Shown here: piece by piece, positions 14,288-23,033 of the stretch
How the letters are laid out: every line of letters begins with the position of its first letter
How positions within the stretch are numbered: the first letter of the stretch is position 1
From: Parasporobacterium sp.
GTDB taxonomy: Bacteria; Bacillota; Clostridia; Lachnospirales; Lachnospiraceae
Direction of reading: 5' to 3'
NCBI GenBank assembly: GCA_017459985.1
Contig: JAFUBX010000029.1
Span: forward strand, 1 to 34,718
DNA length: 34,718 bases
Position numbers and translations under genes: made by a program
Notes under the pieces: model-generated
What the model saw: only the letters and a program-made list of their open reading frames with translations
Database searches by the model: none
Told to the model about the DNA's origin: nothing

Positions 14288-15529
14288 ATGGAACTGACAT
14301 CAGAAGAACTCGCGATTCTAAACGGAGATGAGGGCAAAGCAAGACAGTTCGCAATGGAAATACTGGTGAAAGTCGGTGAAAGCTGCAATGCGAAGCGTCT
14401 GATTCCAATTGACAGTGTACATCTTGTTCTGCATGCATATAAAAGTGCATTTACTGCAGGTGTAGAGGCAGCCGAAAGAATCGCGGAAATGGGCGGCAGA
14501 TTTACGGTTCCGACTACAATCGACCCATGCGGAATGGATACGGAGGACTGGCGTGCTGCCAGAACGCCGGAAGACTATGCGAAGATGCAGATACGTCTGA
14601 ATAATGCCGTTATGAAAATGGGAGTTATTCCTGTATGGACCTGTACTCCGTATTATGGATTTAATCTTCCGAGATTTGGAGAGAATATCGCCTGGTCTGA
14701 ATCCAGCGCAGTATCTTTCGCAAATACCGTATGTGGTGCAAGAACCAACAGGCAGTCCGCAATTATTGATATCTGCATGGGAATCATTGGAAAAGCGCCT
14801 GAAATGGGACTCTATCTGGATGAAAACCGGAAAGGGGAAGTACTGATTCAATTAAACGTCGGCAGACCTCTGAAACAATGGGAATACCCGGCACTTGGAT
14901 TTTTACTGGGAAAGAAACTGGGAAGCCGGATTGGTGTGATAGACGGGATGAAAGGTTCTCCAAGCCAGGATAATCTGAAATCATTATGCGCTGCGGCTGC
15001 CGCCTCAGGATCGGTTGCTCTGCTTCATATTGTCGGGATTACTCCGGAAGCAAGAAGCGTAGAAGACGCTTTTTCAGGAAATATCCCGGAAGAAACGATT
15101 TCTGTAAGAGAAGAGGATCTTCTGAACATTCGTAAAGAGATGAATACTCATGAAGGGGAAGAGATCGATTTTGTAGCACTGGGCTGTCCGCATTACAGCA
15201 TTAATGAAATGATCCGGGTCAGAGATATTCTGAATGGCCGGAAGATACATGAGTCCGTAACGATGTGGATCTTTGCGAATTCCTATGCGATAAAGCTTTC
15301 AGAGGAAATGGGGATCCGGGAGGAACTTGAAAAGGCAGGAATCATTATCCGGGCGGAAACCTGTATGATTATCTCACCTTTGTCTGAATGGGGATTCAAA
15401 ACAATTATGACAGACTCGGGCAAATGTACTCATTATGCTCCGATGGAATGTAAAACAGACATCGTTTTTGCCAGTACTGAGGAATGTGTGGAATCAGCAG
15501 TTGCCGGGCATGTAGTGATGGAGGTATGA
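14288..15529 (+). CDS. Aconitase X catalytic (large) subunit
   Basis: This 413-residue protein matches the DUF521/AcnX catalytic domain: ELTSEELAILNGDEGKARQF at the start, IDSVHLVLHAYKS, then conserved cysteines in WTCTPYYG (C119), NTVCGARTNRQS (C149), ALGCPHYSINE (C300), AETCMIISP (C359) and DSGKCTHYAP (C380). AcnX enzymes are iron-sulfur hydro-lyases. Characterised members dehydrate cis-3-hydroxy-L-proline in bacteria or mevalonate 5-phosphate in archaea. I prefer the ATG at 14288, which has AGAGAGG upstream, over one 18 bases earlier. The small swivel subunit follows after five bases, the usual two-gene bacterial or archaeal form. Neither proline-pathway nor mevalonate genes are adjacent, so the substrate here is probably different. 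Confidence 0.92.
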   Translation: MELTSEELAILNGDEGKARQFAMEILVKVGESCNAKRLIPIDSVHLVLHAYKSAFTAGVEAAERIAEMGGRFTVPTTIDPCGMDTEDWRAARTPEDYAKMQIRLNNAVMKMGVIPVWTCTPYYGFNLPRFGENIAWSESSAVSFANTVCGARTNRQSAIIDICMGIIGKAPEMGLYLDENRKGEVLIQLNVGRPLKQWEYPALGFLLGKKLGSRIGVIDGMKGSPSQDNLKSLCAAAAASGSVALLHIVGITPEARSVEDAFSGNIPEETISVREEDLLNIRKEMNTHEGEEIDFVALGCPHYSINEMIRVRDILNGRKIHESVTMWIFANSYAIKLSEEMGIREELEKAGIIIRAETCMIISPLSEWGFKTIMTDSGKCTHYAPMECKTDIVFASTEECVESAVAGHVVMEV

Positions 15530-15534
15530 GAAAG

Positions 15535-15960
15535 ATGAAAGAATTGAAAGGTCATGTTGTTGTAAACGGTACCGCTGAAGGAAATGCCATAGTGACCGGT
15601 CAGCCTTTCGGTTTCTTTGGCGGCGTGGATCCGACCACCGGAATAATCATGGATACCTGGCATGAACTTCATGGTGAGAACATAAAAGGAAAAGTGTTTG
15701 TGTTCCCGGAAGGAATGGGATCTACAGTAGGAGCAGCCATAATACTTGAACTGGTAAGAACCGGATGTGCTCCGGTTGCAATGCTCAATAATAAGACAGA
15801 GATCATCACGGCAGCAGGCGGCGTCATTGCAAAGAAATTTTATGATAAAGACCTGCCGATGATTGACGGGTTTGACTGTAATATTGTTGATGAAATCAAA
15901 ACCGGAGATTACGTGAAGATTCTGGAAGACGGAACGGTGATCATAACCGAAAAGGAATGA
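15535..15960 (+). CDS. Aconitase X swivel (small) subunit
   Basis: This 141-residue protein is the DUF126 swivelling domain of aconitase X. Its landmarks are PFGFFGGVDPTTGIIMD, GKVFVFPEGMGSTVGA (with the conserved serine loop), and RTGCAPVAMLNNKTEIITAA. It completes the active site over the large subunit. I chose the ATG at 15535 because GGAGG at 15520-15524 is well spaced. An upstream in-frame start would overlap the large subunit by about 45 bases without a ribosome binding site. Coupling to the preceding gene is tight. A gap of about 107 bases follows before the substrate-binding protein gene, with no clear extra promoter. Confidence 0.9.
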   Translation: MKELKGHVVVNGTAEGNAIVTGQPFGFFGGVDPTTGIIMDTWHELHGENIKGKVFVFPEGMGSTVGAAIILELVRTGCAPVAMLNNKTEIITAAGGVIAKKFYDKDLPMIDGFDCNIVDEIKTGDYVKILEDGTVIITEKE

Positions 15961-16067
15961 GCCGGCGTCCTGAAACATGGGGGTGTGCGGTGGGGAGAAT
16001 AAAACCCATTGCATTTATATAGCGGAATTTAGGCAATCTCGTACAGATGATATGAAAGGAGAAGAAA

Positions 16068-17324
16068 ATGAAAAAACTATTGTCACTGATAATTGCTGTT
16101 GTTATGACGACAGCATTATTAGCCGGAGCAGTCTTCGCTGCGGAAGGCGAAGCAACTGAAACGGTGAAACTTTGTATCGGTACCCCTTTGTCCGGAAGCT
16201 ATGCCGATTGCGGAAAGCAGGGACTGGAAGGTGCGCAGTATGCGGTAGACTACATTAATAATAATGGCGGAATCCAGGCGCTTGGCGGAGCAAAGATCGA
16301 ATTGATTTCTTTCGATACAACCAGTGATTCCAATCAGTCAATGATTGCCATGGAACGTGCTGTTGAACAATACAGTCCGTCAGCCGTATTGGGAATGAGC
16401 TATTCCGGTCTTACCGTTCCGTGTCTTCCGGTTGCTGAAAAACTGCAGACACCGCTGCTCACAACATGCATCAGCCCGGATCTGAATAATCAGGGGTACA
16501 AATATATCTATGCTCCCGATCCGAAGTCGGCCCAGTTCGCAGATCAGCAGGCGAAAGCATTAATGACCCTGAATGATGAGTACGGCTATGACCTTACAAA
16601 GATTGCAATTGTTTACGAAGATTCCGAGTATGGAATTACCACGGCAGAAAGCGACAAGGCGATTGTGGAAGCAGCAGGATTTGAAGTAGTAATGTATGAG
16701 GCATTTCCTGTAGGATTCACAGATGCATCCTCCCTGGTTACCAATGTTAAGAGTTCAGGCGCAACGGTTCTGTTCCCGGCTGCCGGAACCCAGGAAGCAA
16801 TTCTCATTATCAATGCGCTTAAGAGCATCAATTATATGCCGCTGATTATTGCCGGCGGCGCCGGTTTCTTATGGCCGACAATCCGTGATGAGCTGGGTGA
16901 TAATATCAATGGAATTCTCTCTGCATCTCAGTGGAACTGGGATTCCAAATATATTCGTGATAATGAAGAACTCTGGGATTTTGTAAATGGGTTTGAAGAA
17001 GAATACGGATATTTCATTACAGAGCATGGCGGAGCATACGCCGGTCTTGTAGGGGTATTTGTATCTGCAATTGAAAAATGCGGCTCTGCTGATCCGGTTG
17101 CAATCAGAGACGCGCTTGAGGGAATGGAGATCAGAGAAGGTCTTGGTCAGTTGTTTGCGCCGGGATATATAACCTTTGATGAAACAGGATGGAATGATTC
17201 GGCATATGCAGTGCTGATTCAGTGGCAGGCATGTGAAGATGGCATTTATCGTCCGTTGACGATTTATCCGGAAGAGGCAGCATCGGTTGAACTGATCGTA
17301 GATGAGGATCTGTTTAAATATTAA
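16068..17324 (+). CDS. LIV-type ABC transporter substrate-binding protein
   Basis: The 418-residue protein has a Sec signal peptide (MKKLLSLIIAVVMTTALLAG, probably cleaved after AVFA) and the type I periplasmic-binding fold of leucine/isoleucine/valine-type receptors: IGTPLSGSYADCGKQGLEGA, IELISFDTTSDSNQS, IAIVYEDSEYG. It captures the solute outside the cell for the permease encoded downstream. LIV-type receptors bind branched amino acids but also amides, urea, aromatic acids and others. Oddly, there is no lipobox cysteine at the cleavage site, although Firmicute receptors are nearly always lipid-anchored. GAAAGGAGAAG precedes the ATG. The operon context points to a hydroxylated or amino-acid-like substrate. 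Confidence 0.93.
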   Translation: MKKLLSLIIAVVMTTALLAGAVFAAEGEATETVKLCIGTPLSGSYADCGKQGLEGAQYAVDYINNNGGIQALGGAKIELISFDTTSDSNQSMIAMERAVEQYSPSAVLGMSYSGLTVPCLPVAEKLQTPLLTTCISPDLNNQGYKYIYAPDPKSAQFADQQAKALMTLNDEYGYDLTKIAIVYEDSEYGITTAESDKAIVEAAGFEVVMYEAFPVGFTDASSLVTNVKSSGATVLFPAAGTQEAILIINALKSINYMPLIIAGGAGFLWPTIRDELGDNINGILSASQWNWDSKYIRDNEELWDFVNGFEEEYGYFITEHGGAYAGLVGVFVSAIEKCGSADPVAIRDALEGMEIREGLGQLFAPGYITFDETGWNDSAYAVLIQWQACEDGIYRPLTIYPEEAASVELIVDEDLFKY

Positions 17325-17338
17325 TCAACGATTGGAAA

Positions 17339-17370
17339 GGGGCTGCTGCATTATCAAATGCGACAGCCCC
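17339..17370 (+). terminator. Intra-operon hairpin after the receptor gene
   Basis: GGGGCTG (17339-17345) pairs with CAGCCCC (17364-17370), and GCATT pairs with AATGC inside. TTGTCTTTC follows, a weak T-run. Hairpins here commonly stabilise or partly terminate transcripts so that more receptor than permease is made. Confidence 0.6.
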
Positions 17371-17417
17371 TTGTCTTTCACAGAACCTTATGACGATCAT
17401 TTATGGAGGAAATTATC

Positions 17418-18293
17418 ATGTGGATGTTTGGTCAGTCTGTAATTAACGGGCTGTTGATGGGCGGCGTTTATGCACTTGCTGCCGTTGGGCTGACATTGAT
17501 ATTTGGTGTTATGAAAATCGTGAATTTTGCTCAGGCAGAATTCCTGATGCTCGGGATGTATGCAACCTGCCTTCTGGTGGATGTATTTCATTCTGAACCA
17601 TATGCAATGATCGTGCCGGTTGCTGCAATCATGTTCATTGTTGGTTATATCATCTATCTGTTAATTGTAAGACCGCTTGTGAATAAAGAAGGAGTGAACC
17701 GTTTTGTCCTTCTGACATTGGGACTGCAGTCCTTTCTCCAGGGACTTGTTCAAGTGGTTTTTGGAACAGATTACAGGACGGTAAAATCGGCAACGAAAGG
17801 CAGCAGTCTGTTTCTTGGAGAATATTCATTTGCAGTTCCGCGGCTGATTGCCATGGGAGTCGTTCTGATTCTATTTGCCATCCTGGCAGTGATTATCAAG
17901 AAAAGCGAAATGGGACGGGCATTACGGGCAACATCGGAGAATTCGAAAATTGCTGCAATGATGGGAATTAATCCGGCAGCTCATTTTGCACTTGCATTTG
18001 GTCTTGGGGCAGCATTGACTGGAATCGCAGGATTGCTGCTTACACCAATGTATTATACATATGCCACCATCGGAGATCTGTTCGGGACGATGACTTTCGT
18101 AGTGGTGGTGATTGGTGGAATGGGAAGTATCAAAGGTGCCCTGATTGGAGGTCTGCTCATAGGATTGATTGAAGCATTAACTTCCAGTTATATAGCAATG
18201 GATCTGGGTACTGCAGGTATCTTTGTAGTATTCGTTATCGTGCTTCTTCTCAGACCGCAAGGTTTATTCGGAGGAGGTGCCAGAGAAGTATGA
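17418..18293 (+). CDS. LIV-type ABC permease (LivH family)
   Basis: This 291-residue membrane protein has about eight hydrophobic segments. It starts MWMFGQSVINGLLMGGVYAL, the hallmark opening of LivH permeases, and contains GLTLIFGVMKIVNFAQAEFLMLG and the cytoplasmic coupling region GRALRATSENSKIAAMMGIN. The ATG at 17418 is chosen because GGAGG at 17405-17409 lies eight bases upstream. With the LivM partner it forms the channel in the cytoplasmic membrane. Its stop overlaps the next start by four bases, showing translational coupling. The length and order (receptor, H, M, G, F) are those of a complete LIV importer. Confidence 0.95.
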   Translation: MWMFGQSVINGLLMGGVYALAAVGLTLIFGVMKIVNFAQAEFLMLGMYATCLLVDVFHSEPYAMIVPVAAIMFIVGYIIYLLIVRPLVNKEGVNRFVLLTLGLQSFLQGLVQVVFGTDYRTVKSATKGSSLFLGEYSFAVPRLIAMGVVLILFAILAVIIKKSEMGRALRATSENSKIAAMMGINPAAHFALAFGLGAALTGIAGLLLTPMYYTYATIGDLFGTMTFVVVVIGGMGSIKGALIGGLLIGLIEALTSSYIAMDLGTAGIFVVFVIVLLLRPQGLFGGGAREV

Positions 18294-19300
18294 CGAAGAA
18301 AAACAATGCAATAATAAGAAAGAATATAATAATTCTGGTTATTTTCCTTGCGGTTTTCAGCCTGCTTCCTTTGGTTATGACGCAGAATTATCTGACATCT
18401 ATGATGGTTCAGTGCTTTTTGTTTGCGGCAATGGGAGTTGCCTGGAACCTGATCGGAGGGTATGCGGACAGGGTTTCCATCGGACATTCTGCATTTTTGG
18501 CTGTTGGAGCATACACTTCCTATATCATGTATCTCGACTTTGGGATTTCACCGCTTATCGGCATGTTCGTCGGGATGATCATCGCAGGGGTACTGGCTTA
18601 TCTGATCGGTTCGCTTTGTCTGGGACTCCGGGGTACCTTCTTTACACTGTCGACGATTGCGTTTGCTGAGATATTTAAAAATATACTGCTGCATTTCAGA
18701 GAAGTGACAAATGGCTCTTATGGTCTGATTTTGACATACTCCGGAGATGATCCGGTGAATCTGCAGTTTGGGACGAAGACGCCGATCTATTATATTTCAC
18801 TGGTTTTGCTGGCAGCAATTGTATTGTTCAACATTTTCTTTGAAAAAAGCAAAACAGGTTACTGCCTGAAGGCAATTGGCGAAGATGAAGACGCGATCAG
18901 ATCTCTGGGATTTAATACCCGGAATGTCAAACTTCGTACCTTCATCATCAGCGCTATGCTGACATCTCTGATCGGCACGATCTATGGATTTTATCTGGCC
19001 TATATCATGCCTACCAGTATCGCGTCCACGCCAGTGTCGATAAAGATCATTGTTGTAGCTGTAATTGGCGGCGCAGGATTATTATGGGGACCTGTACTCG
19101 GAGCATTTATCATCATTCCGCTGACCGAATTAGTGAATGCAACGCTCGGATCAATCAGCGGTGCCAATACCATGATCTATGGTCTGGTGTTGATTCTGAT
19201 CATTCTGTTCAGGCCAAAAGGAGTGCTTTCGCTATTTATTGAAGGCGGATGGGTCAACAAAAAAATAAAAAGTTTGCGAAAAATAAAGACAGAGGTGTGA
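18290..19300 (+). CDS. LIV-type ABC permease (LivM family)
   Basis: The 336-residue second permease has about nine or ten hydrophobic segments and the LivM signature regions GVAWNLIGGYADRVSIGHSAF, LCLGLRGTFFTLSTIAFAEI and the EAA-like coupling stretch KTGYCLKAIGEDEDAIRSLG. It pairs with the LivH protein. The C terminus is strongly basic and cytoplasmic (NKKIKSLRKIKTEV). It starts inside the last codons of the LivH gene and ends three bases before the ATPase start. Nothing is truncated. The solute cannot be predicted from the permease itself. Confidence 0.95.
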   Translation: MTKKNNAIIRKNIIILVIFLAVFSLLPLVMTQNYLTSMMVQCFLFAAMGVAWNLIGGYADRVSIGHSAFLAVGAYTSYIMYLDFGISPLIGMFVGMIIAGVLAYLIGSLCLGLRGTFFTLSTIAFAEIFKNILLHFREVTNGSYGLILTYSGDDPVNLQFGTKTPIYYISLVLLAAIVLFNIFFEKSKTGYCLKAIGEDEDAIRSLGFNTRNVKLRTFIISAMLTSLIGTIYGFYLAYIMPTSIASTPVSIKIIVVAVIGGAGLLWGPVLGAFIIIPLTELVNATLGSISGANTMIYGLVLILIILFRPKGVLSLFIEGGWVNKKIKSLRKIKTEV

Positions 19301-19303
19301 GCA

Positions 19304-20038
19304 GTGGAAAATATACTTGAAGTACGTAATTTAAAGAAGAGCTTTGGAGGTATCCACGCTGTAAGAGACGTGTCTTTCGATATCAGGAAAGGCGAAGTGC
19401 TTGCACTGGTTGGTCCAAATGGATCCGGTAAATCAACCTGCGTAAATCTGATCAGCGGAATGTATACGCTTGATTCCGGGACAATCACATTTATGGGGAA
19501 AGATATAACAAAGGAAAAAATGGAAAAAAGGGTAGAGCTGGGAATCGGAAGAACGTTCCAGACCCCCAAACCATTTACCAACCTGTCGGTTTATGACAGC
19601 GTATTTACCATTGCATTAAAATATAATAAAACCTTTGATCAGGCCGCTGAAAAAACAATACAGATACTGGAAAAGACGGATCTGATAAAAAACATTGATA
19701 TGAAGAGCGGAAAACTCCCGATCGAAAAAAGGAAATGGCTTGATCTGGCCAGAGTTCTTGCGATAGAGCCAAAACTGATCATGTTTGATGAGGTTATGGC
19801 GGGATTAAACCCGACAGAACTGGAAGGGAGCCTGGATCTGATAAAACAGATCAATGAGGAGGGAGTCTCTGTTCTGTTCATCGAACATGTTATGCGCGCT
19901 GTTATGGAGATTGCCGATAGGATTATTGTTTTGGATGAAGGACAATTGCTTGCAGAAGGACTGCCGGAAGAAGTTATGAGTAATCCGGCGGTGATAAATG
20001 CTTATATCGGCGGGAGGACAGAGAATGCTAAAGATTGA
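19304..20038 (+). CDS. LIV-type ABC ATPase (LivG family)
   Basis: This 244-residue cytoplasmic ATPase starts at GTG (19304) with AGAGGTG upstream. Walker A is GPNGSGKST (residues 37-45), the Q-loop region is GRTFQTPKPF, and Walker B is LIMFDE. The usual LSGGQ signature is replaced by KLPIEKRKWLDLAR. Such divergence is common in one branch of LivG proteins (from my memory of the family), and the DEVMAGL sequence after Walker B belongs to the same branch. It powers import together with the LivF ATPase, with which it overlaps by 14 bases. Confidence 0.94.
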   Translation: MENILEVRNLKKSFGGIHAVRDVSFDIRKGEVLALVGPNGSGKSTCVNLISGMYTLDSGTITFMGKDITKEKMEKRVELGIGRTFQTPKPFTNLSVYDSVFTIALKYNKTFDQAAEKTIQILEKTDLIKNIDMKSGKLPIEKRKWLDLARVLAIEPKLIMFDEVMAGLNPTELEGSLDLIKQINEEGVSVLFIEHVMRAVMEIADRIIVLDEGQLLAEGLPEEVMSNPAVINAYIGGRTENAKD

Positions 20039-20729
20039 TCATGTAAATGCCGGATATGGCGACCTTCAGGTTTTGTTTGATGTATCCCTGGAAGTAAATG
20101 AAGGTGAGGTCGTTGCGCTTGTAGGATCCAACGGAGCAGGAAAATCAACCCTGCTGGATATTATTTCCGGCTTTGTGCCTGTCTTGTCAGGAACGGTTGA
20201 ATTTAATGGAGTTGATCTTTCTAAAGTACCTGATTATAAGAGAACGAGAATGGGGATTGCTCATATTCCGCAGGGAAGAGGAATTCTTAATACAATTACG
20301 GTTGAGGAGAATCTTCTTGTGGGGAGTTATGTCAAATCGGCACGCGCTTCCAGAGCGAAAAATCTGAAAGCTTCTTATGATCGTTTTCCGATTCTTTATG
20401 AAAGACGAAAACAGATGGCAGGGAGCCTGAGCGGCGGACAGCAGCAGATGCTGGCGATCGCCCGTGCGCTGATGTTAGAACCGAAACTTATCATATTGGA
20501 TGAGCCGTCACTGGGGCTAGCTCCGATTATTGTGGAAGAAGTATTTGATATTATTGCAAACGTGAGCAAGACGGGTGTATCGATGCTGCTTATTGAACAG
20601 AACCTGATTCAGTCGTTAAATGTAGCAGACAGAGGTTACGTTCTGGAAACCGGTCGTATTGTAATGCAGGGAAATGCCAAAGAATTATTGGCAAATGAAG
20701 AAATCACGAAAGCATATTTAGGAATTTAA
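20025..20729 (+). CDS. LIV-type ABC ATPase (LivF family)
   Basis: The 234-residue partner ATPase has a canonical Walker A (GSNGAGKST, residues 34-42), the signature LSGGQQQMLAIARAL and Walker B LIILDEPSLGLAP. IPQGRGILNTITVEENL is the typical LivF Q-loop region. The ATG at 20025 is selected because CGGGAGG lies directly upstream. It starts within the LivG coding end, so the two are coupled. Because this ATPase has a full signature while LivG does not, the heterodimer may have one stronger ATP site. Confidence 0.94.
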   Translation: MLKIDHVNAGYGDLQVLFDVSLEVNEGEVVALVGSNGAGKSTLLDIISGFVPVLSGTVEFNGVDLSKVPDYKRTRMGIAHIPQGRGILNTITVEENLLVGSYVKSARASRAKNLKASYDRFPILYERRKQMAGSLSGGQQQMLAIARALMLEPKLIILDEPSLGLAPIIVEEVFDIIANVSKTGVSMLLIEQNLIQSLNVADRGYVLETGRIVMQGNAKELLANEEITKAYLGI

Positions 20730-20746
20730 CTGAAAGGAAGAAAGAT

Positions 20747-21769
20747 TTGAAAGCAGCAGTAACAATCAATAAAGAGTCGATCCGTATTGATCAGGTGCCG
20801 AAACCGGAACCCAAAGAAGATGAAGTCCTTGTAAAGGTTTTAGCCGCCGGGATTTGCGGCGGAGATGTCAGAGTTTATAATGGGACATTTCCGTATCTTA
20901 ATTATCCGATCATTAACGGACATGAGTTTTGCGGAATTGTAGAAGGCAAAGGAAAAACTGTTCAGACAATAAAAGAGGGGGACTATGTCACAGGAGAACC
21001 AATCATTCCCTGCGGACATTGCTATGCCTGCTCGATCGGAAAACCAAACTGTTGTTCTGATCTTAAAGTCCTTGGGGTTCATGTAAACGGATGTTTTGCA
21101 GAGTATGTTTGCGTAAAGGCAGACAGGATTTACAAATTGCCGGATGCAATTCCTCCGGAGGACGGCTGTCTGATTGAACCATATGGAATCGGACTCCACG
21201 CTTTACATCGGCTGGCACTGACAGAAGAGGATTCCCTGTTTATTATCGGCGCCGGCCCGATTGGAATATCCGCTTTGGATATTGCAAAAAGCATTGGCGC
21301 AAAAGTAATGATCAGTGATTTGTTTGAAAAGCGCCTGGAAATTGCGGAAAAAATGGGAGCCGACCGGTTGGTCGTATCCGGAACCTGCGATATAGATGCT
21401 GCCGTCGATGAATTTACCGGAGGGCAGAAATTCCCGGCAGTGCTGGAAGCAACCGGAGTTCCGGCGGTGATGCAGTCAACACAGAACTATGTGGCCAATG
21501 GCGGACGCATTTGTCTGGCAGGGGTAACAAATAAAACATTTGAATTATCAACAATGGCTTTTTGCAATAAAGAGGTCGCCGTTTACGGTACAAGAAACAG
21601 TTATCATGAATTCCCGGAATTAATAGATCTTTTTGCGCAAAAGCGCCTGCATCCCGAGCTCATGCGGACCCATATTTTTTCACTTGATGATTATGGCGAG
21701 GCGATTAAGATGGCGTCAAAGAATACAAGTGATGTTTGTAAGATCGTAATTAAGGTTGCGGATAGGTAG
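20747..21769 (+). CDS. Zinc-dependent alcohol/polyol dehydrogenase (MDR family)
   Basis: This 340-residue medium-chain dehydrogenase starts at TTG (20747) with AAAGGAAG upstream. Catalytic zinc ligands are C37 (AAGICGGD), H59-E60 (NGHEF) and the glutamate of CLIEPYGIGLHAL. The structural zinc loop is C89, C92, C95 and C102/C103 (PCGHCYACSIGKPNCC). The NAD-binding motif is GAGPIG. It is closest in pattern to threonine 3-dehydrogenase, sorbitol or galactitol-phosphate dehydrogenases and should oxidise a secondary alcohol to a ketone. It is the last gene of the operon, 17 bases after livF. Oxidation to a ketone would suit later dehydration by AcnX or two-carbon transfer by transketolase. Confidence 0.9.
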   Translation: MKAAVTINKESIRIDQVPKPEPKEDEVLVKVLAAGICGGDVRVYNGTFPYLNYPIINGHEFCGIVEGKGKTVQTIKEGDYVTGEPIIPCGHCYACSIGKPNCCSDLKVLGVHVNGCFAEYVCVKADRIYKLPDAIPPEDGCLIEPYGIGLHALHRLALTEEDSLFIIGAGPIGISALDIAKSIGAKVMISDLFEKRLEIAEKMGADRLVVSGTCDIDAAVDEFTGGQKFPAVLEATGVPAVMQSTQNYVANGGRICLAGVTNKTFELSTMAFCNKEVAVYGTRNSYHEFPELIDLFAQKRLHPELMRTHIFSLDDYGEAIKMASKNTSDVCKIVIKVADR

Positions 21770-21861
21770 CGATGTATAGCTGCAGGGTTATCAAATATCT
21801 CATGACTTTTTTCGCCGCCTTGCCTGTGCAGGCGGCTTCGCCGGCAGACAAGACTTGCCTC

Positions 21862-21969
21862 TTACCGCAATGCTCGACCGTTTACCGCAATGCTCGACGT
21901 TTTTGACAGGGGTTGCCGAAAAAATGCAGCATTGCGGTAGATGCGCCGAAAAGTTGCAGCATTGCGGTA
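21862..21969. repeat. REP-like palindromic repeat, doubled copy
   Basis: Two left arms (TTACCGCAATGCT at 21862-21874 and 21882-21894) face two right arms (AGCATTGCGGTA at 21938-21949 and 21958-21969). The linker CGACGTTTTTGACAGG and the GCCGAAAAAATGCAGC segment are the same as in the 10707-10929 copy. It lies between the 3' ends of the dehydrogenase gene and the convergent LysR gene. A GCCGCCT/AGGCGGC hairpin at about 21813-21835 lies just upstream but lacks a following T-run. Confidence 0.8.
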
Positions 21970-22011
21970 GATCCAGGGCCTGCCGGCATCATCAATACCC
22001 TCGCTGCACCA

Positions 22012-22959
22012 TCAGTACCCGCGCTGGATCATGTCCTGTTCCGGTCGGTAGGTCCGGAATTCTTTTTTCAGCATATTGACGTACATCTGGATCAGGGGGT
22101 TGTCGTTGCCCTTTTTCCAGATGGCCATCAGCGAACTTTCCTGTCCCCGGATCTCCACTTTGGCGATCTGGGGGCTTTCGATATCCCGGATAAACAGGTC
22201 GCACAGAAGAACCTCGTTGTCGTTCTGGATATTCCAGATCAGGGAGTGGGGACTGCTGACATATTTGGTGATCCGGGGTCCGAATCCGCTCTCATAGCAC
22301 AGGTGAGAATAGTATTTACAATAGGAAGGAAAGGTCTGGGGGGAATTGAAGATAAAGTCCTGGTCCTTCAGGTCCGACAGCTCGATGGATTTCCGGGAGG
22401 CCAGCGGGTTGGTCTTCAGCATACAGGCCAAAAGCGGACAGGTGTAGAGCGTTTCGTATTCCAGAGAATCATCGATATAAGGCAGCTCAAAGGAAAGGGC
22501 CGTCATAATGTCGATGGAGCCATTCTGGACATAGTAAAGCCAGTTGTTGATGGGGACATATTCGGTTGTGATGGTGATGTCGGATACCGTCCGCAGTTCC
22601 CGCTCGGTGGTCTCCATGGGGGTCAGTCTCCGGGCCGAATCCATGGCGCCTACAGTCAGCCGGTTCTTTCGCGAATGTGACAGGGTCCGGGCGTTATTCA
22701 GATCCTTTTCGAACCGGGAGATCAGACTGCTCCATTCATTGTACAGATATTCCCCGGCAGCAGTCAGCTCCAGAGGGCGTTTGTCCCGGAGAAATAGTTC
22801 CAGTCCGATGGTCTCTTCCAGAACCTTGATCCGTCTGGTCAGGGTCGGCTGGGCAATGAACAACAGTTCCGCCGCCCTGGAAAAACTCCGGGTCCGGGCC
22901 AGTGTCAGAAATAATTCAATATGGTAAAAGCTGACGTCAAGAAAGTTCGACTGATTCAT
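22012..22959 (-). CDS. LysR family transcriptional regulator
   Basis: The 315-residue protein has the LysR winged helix-turn-helix at residues 10-65 (FYHIELFLTLARTRSFSRAA, with AQPTLTRRIKVLEETIG as recognition region) followed by a two-lobe effector domain. AGGAGG precedes the ATG at nine bases. It diverges from the hydrolase-MFS-aldehyde dehydrogenase genes, with 238 bases between. That is the classic layout for a LysR activator that responds to a pathway intermediate and represses itself. A perfect T-N11-A-type palindrome lies in the gap. The inducer is likely the aromatic substrate or product of the PhlG-like hydrolase. Confidence 0.93.
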   Translation of the reverse strand: MNQSNFLDVSFYHIELFLTLARTRSFSRAAELLFIAQPTLTRRIKVLEETIGLELFLRDKRPLELTAAGEYLYNEWSSLISRFEKDLNNARTLSHSRKNRLTVGAMDSARRLTPMETTERELRTVSDITITTEYVPINNWLYYVQNGSIDIMTALSFELPYIDDSLEYETLYTCPLLACMLKTNPLASRKSIELSDLKDQDFIFNSPQTFPSYCKYYSHLCYESGFGPRITKYVSSPHSLIWNIQNDNEVLLCDLFIRDIESPQIAKVEIRGQESSLMAIWKKGNDNPLIQMYVNMLKKEFRTYRPEQDMIQRGY

Positions 22960-23010
22960 GAGAGGCTGCCTCCTGCCAGTGTTTCTTCTCCCTGAAATTT
23001 CTGCATTATT

Positions 23011-23029
23011 ACAAATCAGTATGATTTGT
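23011..23029. promoter_or_regulatory. LysR-type operator palindrome
   Basis: ACAAATCA and TGATTTGT are perfect inverted arms around GTA. The site fits the T-N11-A rule of LysR boxes. It lies just after the -10 box of the LysR gene, where binding would repress that gene, and about 110 bases ahead of the hydrolase -10 box. Confidence 0.5.
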
Positions 23030-23033
23030 TTCT

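Noticed and set aside
21813-21835. Terminator of the AcnX operon
   Set aside because: The GCCGCCT/AGGCGGC hairpin is stable but is not followed by a T-run on either strand, so it is not called a terminator.
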